From Deltaproteobacteria bacterium (lineage in GTDB: Bacteria; Myxococcota_A; Polyangia; Nannocystales; Nannocystaceae): a DNA stretch of 64,000 nt. Of the stretch, positions 6,895 to 17,807 are shown one piece after another. Position 1 is the first letter of the stretch; each line of letters opens with the position of its first letter. The position numbers and the translations under genes were made by a program. Below the pieces are notes generated by a model. It did not search any database. It had not been told where the DNA came from and was given only the letters and a program-made list of their open reading frames with translations. The stretch is from positions 2,852,001 through 2,916,000 of the forward strand of contig JADJEE010000001.1 of NCBI GenBank assembly GCA_016709225.1. The letters run 5' to 3'.

Positions 6895-9651
6895 GTGGAC
6901 AGTCCACCGCCGCTCGACGCGCCCGAGCTCGCGCGCCTCTTGGCCGCGCGGCCGCAGGCGGAGCGCGGCGAGGGCGTCGCGGCGTTGGCCCGCCTGCGTG
7001 CGCGTCTGTTCGGCGGCGCGATGCACCCGACGCTCGAGCGCTACACGATCGAGCGCACGCTCGGTGCGGGTGGCGGCGGCATCGTCTACCTCGGCCACGA
7101 TCCGCGCCTCGATCGACCGGTCGCGATCAAGCTGCTGCGCGAGGACCCCGGCGCGCACGAGGGCAGCGCGGCGCGCCGCCATCGCTTGCTGCGCGAGGCC
7201 GAGGCGCTGGCTCGAGCGCCCCACCCCAACGTGCTCGCGATCTACGACGTCGGCACGCTGCCCGCCCAGGATGGCGCCCGCGTCGGCTTCCTCGTGCTCG
7301 AGTACGTCGAGGGCGAGGATCTGCGGGCGTGGCTGTCGACCCCGAGGTCGTGGCGCACGGTGCTCGAGGTCTTCTGCGCCGCGGGTGCGGGCCTGGCCGC
7401 GGCCCATCGCGCCGGCGTGGTGCACCGCGACTTCAAGCCGGCCAACGCGATCGTCGGCCGCGACGGCCGCGTGCGCGTGATCGACTTCGGTCTCGCGCGC
7501 ACACAGCAAGAGCGCGCGACCACGGCGCCCCGCGACGACCTCGACGAGCTCGACAGCCACCGCACCAGCGATGGCAGCTTGGTCGGGACCCCGGCGTACA
7601 TGGCCCCCGAGCAGCACGCCGGTCGCGAGGCCGACGCGCGCAGCGATCAGTACGCGTTCTGCGTGGCTCTGTGGGAGGCGCTGCTCGGCGGTCGACCGTT
7701 CGTCGCGCCGACGCTCGCGGCCGTGGCGCGCGCGAAGCACCGTGGTCCGCCCGCGACGCCGCGCGGCACCGCGGTGCCCGCCCGCGTGCTCGCAGCGCTG
7801 CGCCGCGGACTCGCGGTCGATCCGTCGCATCGCTTCCACGACATGGAAGCACTCCTGCGCGCGCTGGCACCTGCGCGCGCGCACCCCTGGCTGCCTCTCG
7901 CCGCGGCCAGCGTCGCGATCGCAGGGCTCGTGGTGGTGGCCGCGTCCTCGCGCCCACGGACCTGCACGCTCGCGCAGGCGTCCCCGCTCGCGCCCGCGGC
8001 GGGTGCGGCCCGCACCGCGATTGCCGGGGCACTCGGCACCGAGGTCGACGACCCCGCGCTCGCGCGGGTCTGGACACGCATCGATCGCTTCGATGCCCAG
8101 TGGCACGAGGTTGCGGCGCGCACCTGCGACGCGGCGCTCGACACTACCGCCTTCGATCGACGCAGCAGCTGCCTGCGAGAGCACCGACGACAGGCGCTCG
8201 CGGTGATCGAGGTGTTGTCGCAGCCCGGCGGCCGCGCGCCCGCCGTCGCACTCGACGCACTCGACGCCCTGCCGGCGCCGCAGGGCTGCGCGCTGCTGCA
8301 GCCCGAGCAGGCGCCCGAGCCAGCCCCGGCGCTCGCCGGCCGGGTGGCCGCGGCGCGCAGCGAGCTCGCGACCGCAAAGGCGGTGGCTTCGAGCGGCCGC
8401 GTGCACGAGGCCCGCGCGCTCGCCGAGACTGCGGCCGTGACCGCTACGGCCACTGGCTTCGAGCCGGTGATCGCCGAGGCGCTGCTACAGCTGGGCAGCG
8501 CGCAGGAAGGCATCGGCGATTATCCGACGGCGAGCGACACCCTCGAGCGCGCGCACGCATCGGCACTCGCGTGTCGTCACGACGTCGTGGCCGGCAAGGC
8601 GGCCGCGATGCTGGTGTTCGTCGAGGGCAACCGCCGTCGTCGCCTCGACGAGGCGCTCGCGTGGGCCGAGCGCGCCACGCTCGACGACGAACGCGCCGGT
8701 GGCAGCGACGACCCCTCGCGGCTGCCCTCGGTGCTGGCCTCCGCGCTCGCGCTCGGCGGCCGGCTCACGGAGGCGCGAGCGGCAGCTGCAGAGGCGGTCG
8801 CACGCCACCGGGCCGACCTGCGCCCCTCCGATGGTGACCTCGGGATGCTGCTCAACAACCTCGGCGACATCGAGCGCAGCATCGGCGATCTGAGCGCGGC
8901 CGAGGAGCACCTGCAGCGCGCGCTCGTGCTGTTCGAAGGCAGCTACGGTCACGAGCATCCCCGCGTCGCGATGGCGCTGAACAACCTCGCGGCCGTCGAG
9001 CTCGCGCGGGGGGACGACGAGGCCGCACGGGATCACCTGCAGGCCGTGGTCGCGCTGCGCGAGCGATTGCTCGGCCCCGCCCACCCCATGCTCGCGACCA
9101 CGCTGGCCAACCTCGGGGTCGCGCAGCGACGCACCGGCGCGCTCGACGATGCGCGGGGTAGCTACGGCCGCGCGTTGGCGATCGTGCGGGCCCGTGGCAT
9201 GGAGCGCGATCCGCTGCTGGCCGGCCTGCTCACGGGCGCGGCCAACGTCGAGGTCGCCGACGGCCGCGACGACGCCGCGCTGCCGCTGTTCGACGAGGCG
9301 CTGGCGCTGTTCGAGGCCACGCTGGGGCCCGATCACCAGGAGTACGGCCGCTGCCGCCTGAACCGTGCCCGCGCGCGGGCACGCAGCGGACAGGTGGCGG
9401 CCGCGCAGGAGGACTTCGACCACGCGATCGCGATCGCGATCGCCGTGTGGGGTCGCGCCGAGGCGCAGGTCGGGCTCGATCGACTCGCGTTCGCACGGGC
9501 GCTCGCCGACGCCGGCGAGCACCAGCGCGCCCACGCGCTCGCCGAGCTGGCGCTGGCCGAGCTCGCGGTCGACGATCCGGAGCTGCGCGCCGACCTCGCG
9601 GCGGTGGTCGAGGGCAACGACCTCGCGGTGCTCGCGGAGACCCGCCCGTGA
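6895..9651 (+). CDS. Membrane Ser/Thr protein kinase with TPR sensor domain
   Basis: The 918-residue protein is a Hanks-type Ser/Thr kinase. The kinase domain spans about 50-325: glycine loop GAGGGG (57-62), VAIK with K79, HRDFKPAN (177-184), DFG (197-199) and APE (237-239), so all catalytic residues are intact. A transmembrane helix follows at about 331-350. The C-terminal 560 residues are helical and contain tetratricopeptide repeats, clearest at about 640-860 (units with LNNLG and ALAL). This is the usual myxobacterial layout of cytoplasmic kinase, one membrane pass and TPR protein-binding domain. The GTG at 6895 is favoured by the TACCAT element just upstream. The stop overlaps the sigma factor gene by GTGA, so the kinase may act on that sigma factor; this is inference. 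Confidence 0.95.
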   Translation: MDSPPPLDAPELARLLAARPQAERGEGVAALARLRARLFGGAMHPTLERYTIERTLGAGGGGIVYLGHDPRLDRPVAIKLLREDPGAHEGSAARRHRLLREAEALARAPHPNVLAIYDVGTLPAQDGARVGFLVLEYVEGEDLRAWLSTPRSWRTVLEVFCAAGAGLAAAHRAGVVHRDFKPANAIVGRDGRVRVIDFGLARTQQERATTAPRDDLDELDSHRTSDGSLVGTPAYMAPEQHAGREADARSDQYAFCVALWEALLGGRPFVAPTLAAVARAKHRGPPATPRGTAVPARVLAALRRGLAVDPSHRFHDMEALLRALAPARAHPWLPLAAASVAIAGLVVVAASSRPRTCTLAQASPLAPAAGAARTAIAGALGTEVDDPALARVWTRIDRFDAQWHEVAARTCDAALDTTAFDRRSSCLREHRRQALAVIEVLSQPGGRAPAVALDALDALPAPQGCALLQPEQAPEPAPALAGRVAAARSELATAKAVASSGRVHEARALAETAAVTATATGFEPVIAEALLQLGSAQEGIGDYPTASDTLERAHASALACRHDVVAGKAAAMLVFVEGNRRRRLDEALAWAERATLDDERAGGSDDPSRLPSVLASALALGGRLTEARAAAAEAVARHRADLRPSDGDLGMLLNNLGDIERSIGDLSAAEEHLQRALVLFEGSYGHEHPRVAMALNNLAAVELARGDDEAARDHLQAVVALRERLLGPAHPMLATTLANLGVAQRRTGALDDARGSYGRALAIVRARGMERDPLLAGLLTGAANVEVADGRDDAALPLFDEALALFEATLGPDHQEYGRCRLNRARARARSGQVAAAQEDFDHAIAIAIAVWGRAEAQVGLDRLAFARALADAGEHQRAHALAELALAELAVDDPELRADLAAVVEGNDLAVLAETRP

Positions 9652-10298
9652 TCGCCGCCGAGCCTACCGACCACGATCTGCTGCTCGCCTGGCGCGACGG
9701 TGACGCGCTCGCGGGTGACCTGCTGGTGCGGCGTCACTTCGACGCCATCTTCGGGTTTCTGCGCGCAAAGGCCCCCGAGCACGTCGACGAGCTGATCCAG
9801 CGCACCTTCCTCGGCTGCACCGAGGCGGTCGATCGCATCGACGAGGACCTGAACTTCCGCGCGTACCTCTTCGGCATCGCGCGCCGCCAGCTCATCTATC
9901 ACTTCCGCCGCAGCCGACGCGAGGCCGCGCGCTTCGATCCGATGCTCGAGTCGGTGCTCGACGCCGGTGGCACCCCCAGCCGTGTGGTCGCGATGCGCCA
10001 GGAGGAGCGCGTCGTGCTCGATGCCTTGAACGCGCTGCCGCTCGACCTGCAGATCATCCTCGAGCTGCACTACTGGGAGGGCATGGCCGTCGGCGAGATC
10101 GGCCAGGTGCTCGAGGTGCCCGCGGGCACCGTGAAGAGCCGCCTCTTCCGCGCGCGCGAGCGGCTGCGCGAGCTGCTCGGGACGCACGGCGGCGCCGACG
10201 ACGACCCGACCGCGGACAGCCCCGGCGCTGCCCCCGAGCTGCGCGCGCTGCAACGCTCGCTGCGGCCTGACGGCGGCGACCCGCCGTCCACGGCCTGA
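9648..10298 (+). CDS. ECF-like RNA polymerase sigma factor
   Basis: A 216-residue sigma-70 family protein with region 2 (DLLLAWRDGDALAGDLLVRR through NFRAYLFGIARRQLIYHFRR) and region 4 (LPLDLQIILELHYWEGM, then the helix-turn-helix IGQVLEVPAGTVKSRLFRAR). In region 2.2 the typical acidic DAED is replaced by HVDE before LIQRTF. It has no anti-sigma gene downstream; instead it is translated from a GTG overlapping the stop of the kinase gene. That pairing recalls kinase-controlled ECF factors such as EcfP/PknT of Vibrio parahaemolyticus, where phosphorylation replaces the anti-sigma switch. About 35 extra residues, rich in Asp and Pro, follow region 4. Sigma identity is secure; control by the kinase is inferred. 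Confidence 0.93.
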   Translation: MIAAEPTDHDLLLAWRDGDALAGDLLVRRHFDAIFGFLRAKAPEHVDELIQRTFLGCTEAVDRIDEDLNFRAYLFGIARRQLIYHFRRSRREAARFDPMLESVLDAGGTPSRVVAMRQEERVVLDALNALPLDLQIILELHYWEGMAVGEIGQVLEVPAGTVKSRLFRARERLRELLGTHGGADDDPTADSPGAAPELRALQRSLRPDGGDPPSTA

Positions 10299-10344
10299 AG
10301 CCGCGCCGCGCGGTCGCCCTGGCGCGCGCCGCCGAAGTTGTCGT

Positions 10345-11157
10345 ATGAGCAAGCCCGTGATCGGACTGGTCTGCATCGACGTCGACGGCACCTTGATCGG
10401 CAACGACGGCGAGATCGCGCCGCGAGTGTGGGATGCGGCCGCGCGCGCGCGCGCGTGCGGCATCCGACTCGCGATCAACACCGGGCGCCCCGGCTTCGGC
10501 ATCGCGCGACGCTGGGCCGAGCAGCTCGACCCCGAGGGGTGGCACGTGTTCCAGAACGGCGCGAGCGTGATCCAGCTGGGCGGCGACGGCCGCCGCTCCT
10601 CACCACTGCCGCCCGAGGCGGTCGCGCGGCTCGTCGCCCGCGCCGCGGCGACCGGACGCGCGCTCGAGCTCTACGCCGACGACGAGCACGCGGTCGAGCA
10701 GGATGTTCCGCGCACGCGTGCCCACGCGGACCTGCTGGGCATCGAGTTCCGCACCCGCGCCTTTGCCAGCCTCACGCAGCCGATCGTCCGCGCGCAGTGG
10801 CTGTTGCCCACCGATGCGCTCGACGAGGTCATGGCCGAGCCACGGGACGGCCTCGAGGTGGTGCCGTCGACCTCGCCGCTGATGCCCGACACCGTGTTCG
10901 TGAACCTCACCGGCGCCGGCATCTCGAAGCACGTCGGCGTGCGGGCCGTGGCTGGGGCGCTGGGGCTCTCGCGCGAGCAGGTGATGGTCGTGGGCGACGC
11001 GATGAACGACCTGCGCGCGCTGCAAGAAGCCGGTTTCCCGGTCGCGATGGCCAACGCGGTGCCCGAGGTCAAGGCGGTCGCGCGCCTGGTCGTCCCCGAC
11101 GTCGAGCACGCCGGGGTCGCCGACGCGCTCGAGGCCGCGATCGCGACGCGGCGTTAG
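10345..11157 (+). CDS. HAD-superfamily phosphatase (Cof/IIB type)
   Basis: The 270-residue protein has the four HAD motifs: DVDGT (about 13-17) with the nucleophile Asp, a Thr motif (AINTGRP), a Lys in GISKHVGV, and GDAMNDLRAL for metal binding. The cap sits between motifs II and III, as in the Cof/IIB subclass that dephosphorylates sugar phosphates or cofactors. The substrate cannot be told. The gene is convergent with sdhB and the two stop codons overlap by 4 bases (11154-11157). Confidence 0.92.
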   Translation: MSKPVIGLVCIDVDGTLIGNDGEIAPRVWDAAARARACGIRLAINTGRPGFGIARRWAEQLDPEGWHVFQNGASVIQLGGDGRRSSPLPPEAVARLVARAAATGRALELYADDEHAVEQDVPRTRAHADLLGIEFRTRAFASLTQPIVRAQWLLPTDALDEVMAEPRDGLEVVPSTSPLMPDTVFVNLTGAGISKHVGVRAVAGALGLSREQVMVVGDAMNDLRALQEAGFPVAMANAVPEVKAVARLVVPDVEHAGVADALEAAIATRR

Positions 11158-11899
11158 TCGTCGACGACGGCCGCGCGCATGAGCTCGCGGTTGAGCGTCG
11201 CGATGGCGTCGAGCTTGATCGACTTGGGGCACACCGCTTCGCACTCGCCGTGGTTGGTGCAGCCGCCGAAGCCCTCGGCGTCCATGCGCTCGACCATGCG
11301 GCTGACGCGGTTCGATCGCTCGACCTTGCCCTGCGGCAGCAGCGACAGGTGCGAGACCTTGGCGCCCACGAACAGCATCGCGCTGGCGTTCGGGCACGCG
11401 GCCACGCACGCACCGCAGCCGATGCAGGCCGCGTAGTCGAAGGCCTTCTCCGCGGTGTGCTTGCCGATCGGCATCGCGTTGGCGTCGGGCGCCGCACCGG
11501 TTCGCACCGACACATAGCCGCCCGCCGCCATCACCCGATCGAACGACGAGCGATCGACCACGAGGTCCTTGATGACCGGGAACGAGCGCGCACGGAACGG
11601 CTCGAGCGTGATGGTCTCGCCCGACTTGAACTCGCGCATGTGGATCTGACACGTGGTCGTGGCCGCGCGGGGCCCATGGGGCACCCCGTTGACGACCAAC
11701 GAGCACGCGCCGCAGATGCCCTCGCGACAGTCGTGTTCGAACGCCACCGGCAGCTCACCCTTGCGGATGAGGCCGGCATTGAGCAAGTCGAGCGTCTCCA
11801 ACAACGACATGTGTTCGTCGGCCTCGAGCTCGTAGTCCCGCAGGCCCGCGCTCGTGTCGTTGGGTCCGCTCTGCCGCCAGATCTTGAGTCGAACGCGCA

Positions 11900-11900
<1 letters not shown>
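11154..11900 (-). CDS. sdhB: Succinate dehydrogenase iron-sulfur subunit
   Basis: The 248-residue protein carries electrons from FAD to quinone in succinate:quinone oxidoreductase (TCA cycle/complex II, inner face of the cytoplasmic membrane). The [2Fe-2S] ligands are C58, C63, C66 and C84. The C-terminal ferredoxin domain has CIGCGACVAACP (C159, C162, C165, C169) and C214, C220, C224 for the [4Fe-4S] and [3Fe-4S] centres. The GTG start at 11900 overlaps the last base of the sdhA stop (TAGTG), so the two are translationally coupled. Length and cofactor set are normal for the family. Confidence 0.96.
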
Positions 11901-13828
<1,928 letters not shown>

Positions 13829-13876
13829 GACGATGAACGGCTCTCTATGCGGCTCTCGAGGGGGCGAAGCAGGGCG

Positions 13877-14551
13877 CTAGGGCTGCACGAGCCCGAACAG
13901 GCACGCCAGCGGCACGCAGGCGAACCCGGCCAGCACCGCGACGCCGACCACTGGACCTGCGGCCTCGCACGCGCGGCGGAAACGACCGGTCGACAGGCCC
14001 AGGGTCCGCAGCGCGCTGCTGGTGGCGTGGGTGCAGTGCATGGCGACGGCGAACACCGCGACCAAGTACAGCACCGTGATGAGCGGATGCTGGAAGCTCC
14101 GCACGAAGTTGCCGTAGACGTCGGGCCGGCCCAGCGAATCCAGCGTGTGGAAGTACTCGGGGTGGACCCAACCCAGCGTGAAGTGAGCCAGGTGGTAGAG
14201 CAGGAACGCCACGAACGCGATGCCGGTCAGCAGCATCGTGCGGCCCTGCGTGGTCGCGCGCTGGTAGTTGCGCGCCGCGTAGTCGTGGGGTCGCGCGGTC
14301 CGGTTGCGCTGCGCCATCATCACGCCCGAGCGCGCGTGCACCACGAGGATGCCGAGCAGACCGAGGCGCGCAACCCACTTGAGCGCGCCGAGGTTCTGCA
14401 GCGTCTGCGCGTAGGCGTTGTAGACGTTGCGGCCGCCGAACACCTGCAGGTGCCCGAGCATGTGCACCAGCGCGAAGCCGACGAGACCGATGCCACACGC
14501 GGCCATGAGGACCTTGGTGGCGATGGTGGAGCGGAGGACGGAAGCAGTCAT
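13877..14551 (-). CDS. sdhC: Succinate dehydrogenase cytochrome b subunit
   Basis: The 224-residue membrane anchor has five hydrophobic helices, as in the type B complexes (B. subtilis, Wolinella) that bind two haems in one polypeptide. His residues suited to haem ligation lie in helices: LVHMLGHLQ, VVHARSG, LYHLAHFTLGW and AMHCTHA. No sdhD is present, consistent with type B. The ATG at 14551 is chosen because it starts directly before the first helix and leaves 16 bases after the hydrolase stop. Reaction direction (succinate oxidation or fumarate reduction) cannot be settled from sequence; oxidation is likely in an aerobic myxobacterium. Confidence 0.93.
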   Translation of the reverse strand: MTASVLRSTIATKVLMAACGIGLVGFALVHMLGHLQVFGGRNVYNAYAQTLQNLGALKWVARLGLLGILVVHARSGVMMAQRNRTARPHDYAARNYQRATTQGRTMLLTGIAFVAFLLYHLAHFTLGWVHPEYFHTLDSLGRPDVYGNFVRSFQHPLITVLYLVAVFAVAMHCTHATSSALRTLGLSTGRFRRACEAAGPVVGVAVLAGFACVPLACLFGLVQP

Positions 14552-14567
14552 GGGTGGCAGCGTGGAG

Positions 14568-15578
14568 TCAGACCCCGGTGTCGCGGAGGAACGCGAAGAT
14601 GTCACGCCAGCAACGACGCGCGTTGCGACGGAACACCAGCGCATGGAAGGCATGGGGCTCGCCGGGATACTCCGGCGCGCGGTGGGGCACGCCGCGCCGT
14701 GCGAGCACGCGCGCGAGCCGACGGTTGTCCTCGATGAGTGGATCGGCGGTGCCAACCGGGGCGAAGAACGGCGGCAGCGGGCGCTCGAACTCCGCCTCGC
14801 ACTCGAGCACGCACAGCGGATCGGCGAGCGCGAGCGCGGGATCGTCGGTCGACGCGTGGGCGCCGAGATAGGCGTGGGTGACCTCTTCGAGTCGATCGTG
14901 CACGAACCATGAGACGCCGTGCTCACGTCGGTAACGATCCGGGTCGGTGACCTGCAACAGACCGCACGCCGGGATCACTGCGCGGGGCACCGCGTCGGCC
15001 TCGAACACCGCGTGCGCCCACGGCTCGGGCCGGCGCTGGCAGCTCGCGATCGTCAGCGCGGTGACCAGGTTCGCGCCGGCGGACTCGCCCGCGAGCACGA
15101 GCCGTGAGGCGTCGCCGCCGTAGCGCGCGGCGTTCGCCCGCACCCATGCGAACGCGGCTGCGACGTCCTCGAGCCCGGCCGGGAACGGATCGCGGGGCGC
15201 CAGGCGGTAGCTGACGTTGAACACCACGTAGCCGGCGCGCGCGAACGCAATGCCCATCACCCAGTGGGTGTCCTTCGAGAGCACGCGGAAGCCACCGCCG
15301 TGCACGTAGATCACCACCGGCAGCGGGCCCTGGACGTCCTGCGGGCGGTAGACGTCGAGGCGATGCTCGACCCTCGACGAGTCGCGATACGTGACGTCGC
15401 GGATGCACTCGACGCCGTGACGCTCGGGACGCGCCGCGGGCACCATGCGTCCGGCGGCGGAGAGCCCACGCCAGATGTTGTCGACGACCACGCGTCCTGC
15501 GTGTCTGCGCAGCATCGCGGGCCACGGGCGCACCGATCGCGTCGATGGTTCGCCTGCGGTGGGCGTCGGGGGCCTCAC
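14568..15578 (-). CDS. HSL-family alpha/beta hydrolase (carboxylesterase)
   Basis: About 336 residues with the hormone-sensitive lipase signature: oxyanion-hole HGGGF, nucleophile elbow GESAGAN, and a C-terminal Asp (TADPLIEDN) and His (GEPHAFHAL) completing the triad. It probably hydrolyses short acyl esters in the cytoplasm. Two starts compete: ATG 15587 and, three codons on, GTG 15578. I choose GTG 15578 because a TATCAT -10-like element ends 7 bases before it and overlaps the ATG. The gene is 16 bases ahead of sdhC and may be co-transcribed with it, although no functional link is obvious. Confidence 0.9.
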   Translation of the reverse strand: MRPPTPTAGEPSTRSVRPWPAMLRRHAGRVVVDNIWRGLSAAGRMVPAARPERHGVECIRDVTYRDSSRVEHRLDVYRPQDVQGPLPVVIYVHGGGFRVLSKDTHWVMGIAFARAGYVVFNVSYRLAPRDPFPAGLEDVAAAFAWVRANAARYGGDASRLVLAGESAGANLVTALTIASCQRRPEPWAHAVFEADAVPRAVIPACGLLQVTDPDRYRREHGVSWFVHDRLEEVTHAYLGAHASTDDPALALADPLCVLECEAEFERPLPPFFAPVGTADPLIEDNRRLARVLARRGVPHRAPEYPGEPHAFHALVFRRNARRCWRDIFAFLRDTGV

Positions 15579-15585
15579 GCGCGGC

Positions 15586-15591
15586 ATGATA
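15586..15591 (-). promoter_or_regulatory. -10-like TATCAT, 7 bases before GTG of the esterase
   Basis: TATCAT on the minus strand lies 7 bases before GTG 15578 and includes the alternative ATG at 15587. This arrangement favours a leaderless message starting at the GTG. Confidence 0.5.
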
Positions 15592-15686
15592 CCACCATCG
15601 CGCGGTCCGACCGCGCCCCGGTCGCCCACGGTTCGTGCGCTTGGTTCGTGTGGTCGCAAAACACTGCTACGATCCCGGGAAAGCCG

Positions 15687-17807
15687 ATGGTGGACAGCCC
15701 GCGCGCGAACGAAAGCTCTGGCTCGGTGCCGATCGTGCTGTGCTGCGCGATCGACGGGGCCGAGACCACCGCCGCGGTGGCGACGATGCTCGAGCAGCGC
15801 GGCCACCGCGTCGCAATCACGCGCGGCGTCGAGAACGATCCACATCTGCTCGCGACGGCCATCGAGGCCAACCGCGGCGCGGGGCTCTACGTGCTCGTGC
15901 GCGGCGGCGCCTTCGATCGCGAACGCATCGACGCCGTGCGCGAGATCCTGCTCGCGCATCGGGTGCCGTTCGGGCGCACGCTCACGCTCTCGCAGGCACG
16001 CGCCGACGAGATGCTCGAGCGCATCGATCAGAGTCTGCGCCGCATGGTCGCCCACCTGCCGGTGGCGCCCAAGGGCGAGGCGCCCGTCTCGACCGCGGCG
16101 CCACAGGTTCGGCGCGCGACATTGATGATGCCGGCCCCGGTCGCGCCGCGGCCGAGCAAGCCCGCCGCGAGCCCGAGCGGCGCGACGGCCCGGCCCGCCG
16201 CGTCGGCCGAGCCGGCCGCGGGCAAGCCCGCCGGCGTGCGTCGGCCCACCATGGCGCCGCCACCTCCACCGCGACGCAGCAGCGCGGTGCTGCCCGAGGC
16301 CAACACCGTCGCGCAGCACCGCGAGCCCGAGGTGATCGCCGAGGATCCGCGCGAGCAGACCCGCGCGGACGCGCCGAGCACGGAGACCAACGCCGGTGCC
16401 ACGCCCGAGACCACCGCCGGCGTGGCCTCGCTCGACACCCACGCGGGTGCCCACGCCGGCGTCACACCCGACACCACCGCGGGCGCGGTGACGCCCAACA
16501 CCTTCTCGGGTGTGGTCACGCTCGACACCACCGCCGGCGTGCTCGAGCCGGACGCATCCGCGGGCGGGCCCTCGCCCGATACCAGCGCCAGCGCGATCGA
16601 GCTCGACGCAGAGATGCTCGAGGAGCTCGCCGCCGGTGCTTCGGTGGTCGCGCGCGCCCCCGCGTTCGACGAGGAGGCACCGACCGGCATCGATCTCGAC
16701 CGCGCGCTCGAAGACCTCGGGGTCGATCGCACGCAGGTCGCCGCGGCACCGCGTAGCGGCACGCAGGTGGCGGCGACGATCCCCTTCGAGGGTTATCCCG
16801 ACGACGACGGCTTCGATCGCGCCGACATCACGCAGATCGCCCCGGCGCCCGCGGCCCCGCCACCTTCGCCGAGCATGGTGCCTGCGGCGATCCCCACGCC
16901 GCCCGCGGCGGTGCTGCCCGCGATGACCACCGCCGCGGTGGCCCCGACGGCTGCGCCGGCCCTCGCGCTCGACGGCGAACCCATCGAGGACGCACCCCGC
17001 GGCCGCTGGATCGCCGCCGCGGCGGTCGCGAGCATCGCAATCGCCATCGCGGTGGTCGTGAGCTTCGCCCGCGGCGGCGACGCGGCCGACGACGACGCGA
17101 CGCGCACGGCCGCGGCCCAATCCGACGCGAAGCCAGAGCCCGACGCGACGCCGGAGCCCGACGCGACGCCCGACGCGACGCCCGACGCGAAGCCAGAGCC
17201 CGACGCGACGCCCGACGCGAAGCCAGAGCCAGACGCGAAGCCAGAGCCAGACGCGAAGCCAGAGCCGGACGCGAAGCCAGAGCCAGACGCGACGCCCGAC
17301 GCGACGCCAGAGCCAGACGCGAAGCCAGAGCCCGACGCGAAGCCAGAGCCCGACGCGAAGCCAGAGCCCGACGCGAAGCCCGACCCGCGCGAGCAAGAGC
17401 CGCCCGCGCCGACGCGCACGGCCGCGCGCACGCCCTCCCGCGCAGCGCAGGAGGCCGCCGCACCGCCGCGCACGCGCGTGATCGCGGCCCTGCGCGCGCG
17501 CACGATCCGTGCCCTCGACGTGCTGCTGGTCGCCCGGCAGCGCGGGACGATGACCGTCGCCGATGCCGAGAAGCACTGCGACGCGCTCGACGTCGCCGGC
17601 GTCGCGCACTGGCGCCTGCCCGCACTGGGGGAGCTGGCGTCACTGACCGACGCGGGCATGCTGGCGCGGGGTGCCTACTGGACCAACACCGCCGCCGACA
17701 CCTTCGGCGACACCCGGATGGCGTGGAACTCCAGCCGTCGCGAGGCGAGCGTGCGGTACAAGCCCGCGGCAGTGGTGTGCGTGCGGAGCGATCATGGCGA
17801 CGGTTGA
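15687..17807 (+). CDS. Modular membrane protein: alpha/beta N-domain, repeats, DUF1566-like C-domain
   Basis: The 706-residue protein is mosaic. Residues 1-110 form a compact alternating beta/alpha domain (VPIVLCCAIDGAETTAAVA, LYVLVRGGAFDRERIDA) that resembles a Rossmann- or TIR-like fold in pattern only. A Pro/Ala linker follows, then degenerate TTAG(V/A) repeats (about 230-305), an acidic segment (about 305-380), and one transmembrane helix (IAAAAVASIAIAIAVVVSFA, about 440-460). After the helix comes an array of PEPDA(K/T) repeats (about 480-567), then a C-terminal domain of about 105 residues with the DUF1566 pattern (DAEKHCDALDVAG, HWRLPALGELASL, YWTNT). So an intracellular domain is joined through the membrane to a stalked external domain. 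ATG 15687 follows a weak TACGAT element. It overlaps the next gene by 14 bases. Function unknown. Confidence 0.85.
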   Translation: MVDSPRANESSGSVPIVLCCAIDGAETTAAVATMLEQRGHRVAITRGVENDPHLLATAIEANRGAGLYVLVRGGAFDRERIDAVREILLAHRVPFGRTLTLSQARADEMLERIDQSLRRMVAHLPVAPKGEAPVSTAAPQVRRATLMMPAPVAPRPSKPAASPSGATARPAASAEPAAGKPAGVRRPTMAPPPPPRRSSAVLPEANTVAQHREPEVIAEDPREQTRADAPSTETNAGATPETTAGVASLDTHAGAHAGVTPDTTAGAVTPNTFSGVVTLDTTAGVLEPDASAGGPSPDTSASAIELDAEMLEELAAGASVVARAPAFDEEAPTGIDLDRALEDLGVDRTQVAAAPRSGTQVAATIPFEGYPDDDGFDRADITQIAPAPAAPPPSPSMVPAAIPTPPAAVLPAMTTAAVAPTAAPALALDGEPIEDAPRGRWIAAAAVASIAIAIAVVVSFARGGDAADDDATRTAAAQSDAKPEPDATPEPDATPDATPDAKPEPDATPDAKPEPDAKPEPDAKPEPDAKPEPDATPDATPEPDAKPEPDAKPEPDAKPEPDAKPDPREQEPPAPTRTAARTPSRAAQEAAAPPRTRVIAALRARTIRALDVLLVARQRGTMTVADAEKHCDALDVAGVAHWRLPALGELASLTDAGMLARGAYWTNTAADTFGDTRMAWNSSRREASVRYKPAAVVCVRSDHGDG
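17123..17387. repeat. PEPDA(K/T) in-frame repeat array
   Basis: About fifteen units built on GACGCGAAGCCAGAGCC and GACGCGACGCCC encode DAKPEP and DATP, forming a Pro/Asp/Lys stalk outside the membrane helix. Units are near-identical at DNA level, so copy number is probably variable. Confidence 0.9.

Noticed and set aside
5167..8406. 1079-codon open frame on the minus strand across the kinase region
   Set aside because: High-GC antisense shadow: Arg/Ala/Gly-rich, no domains, opposite to a well-supported kinase, sigma and lipoprotein.
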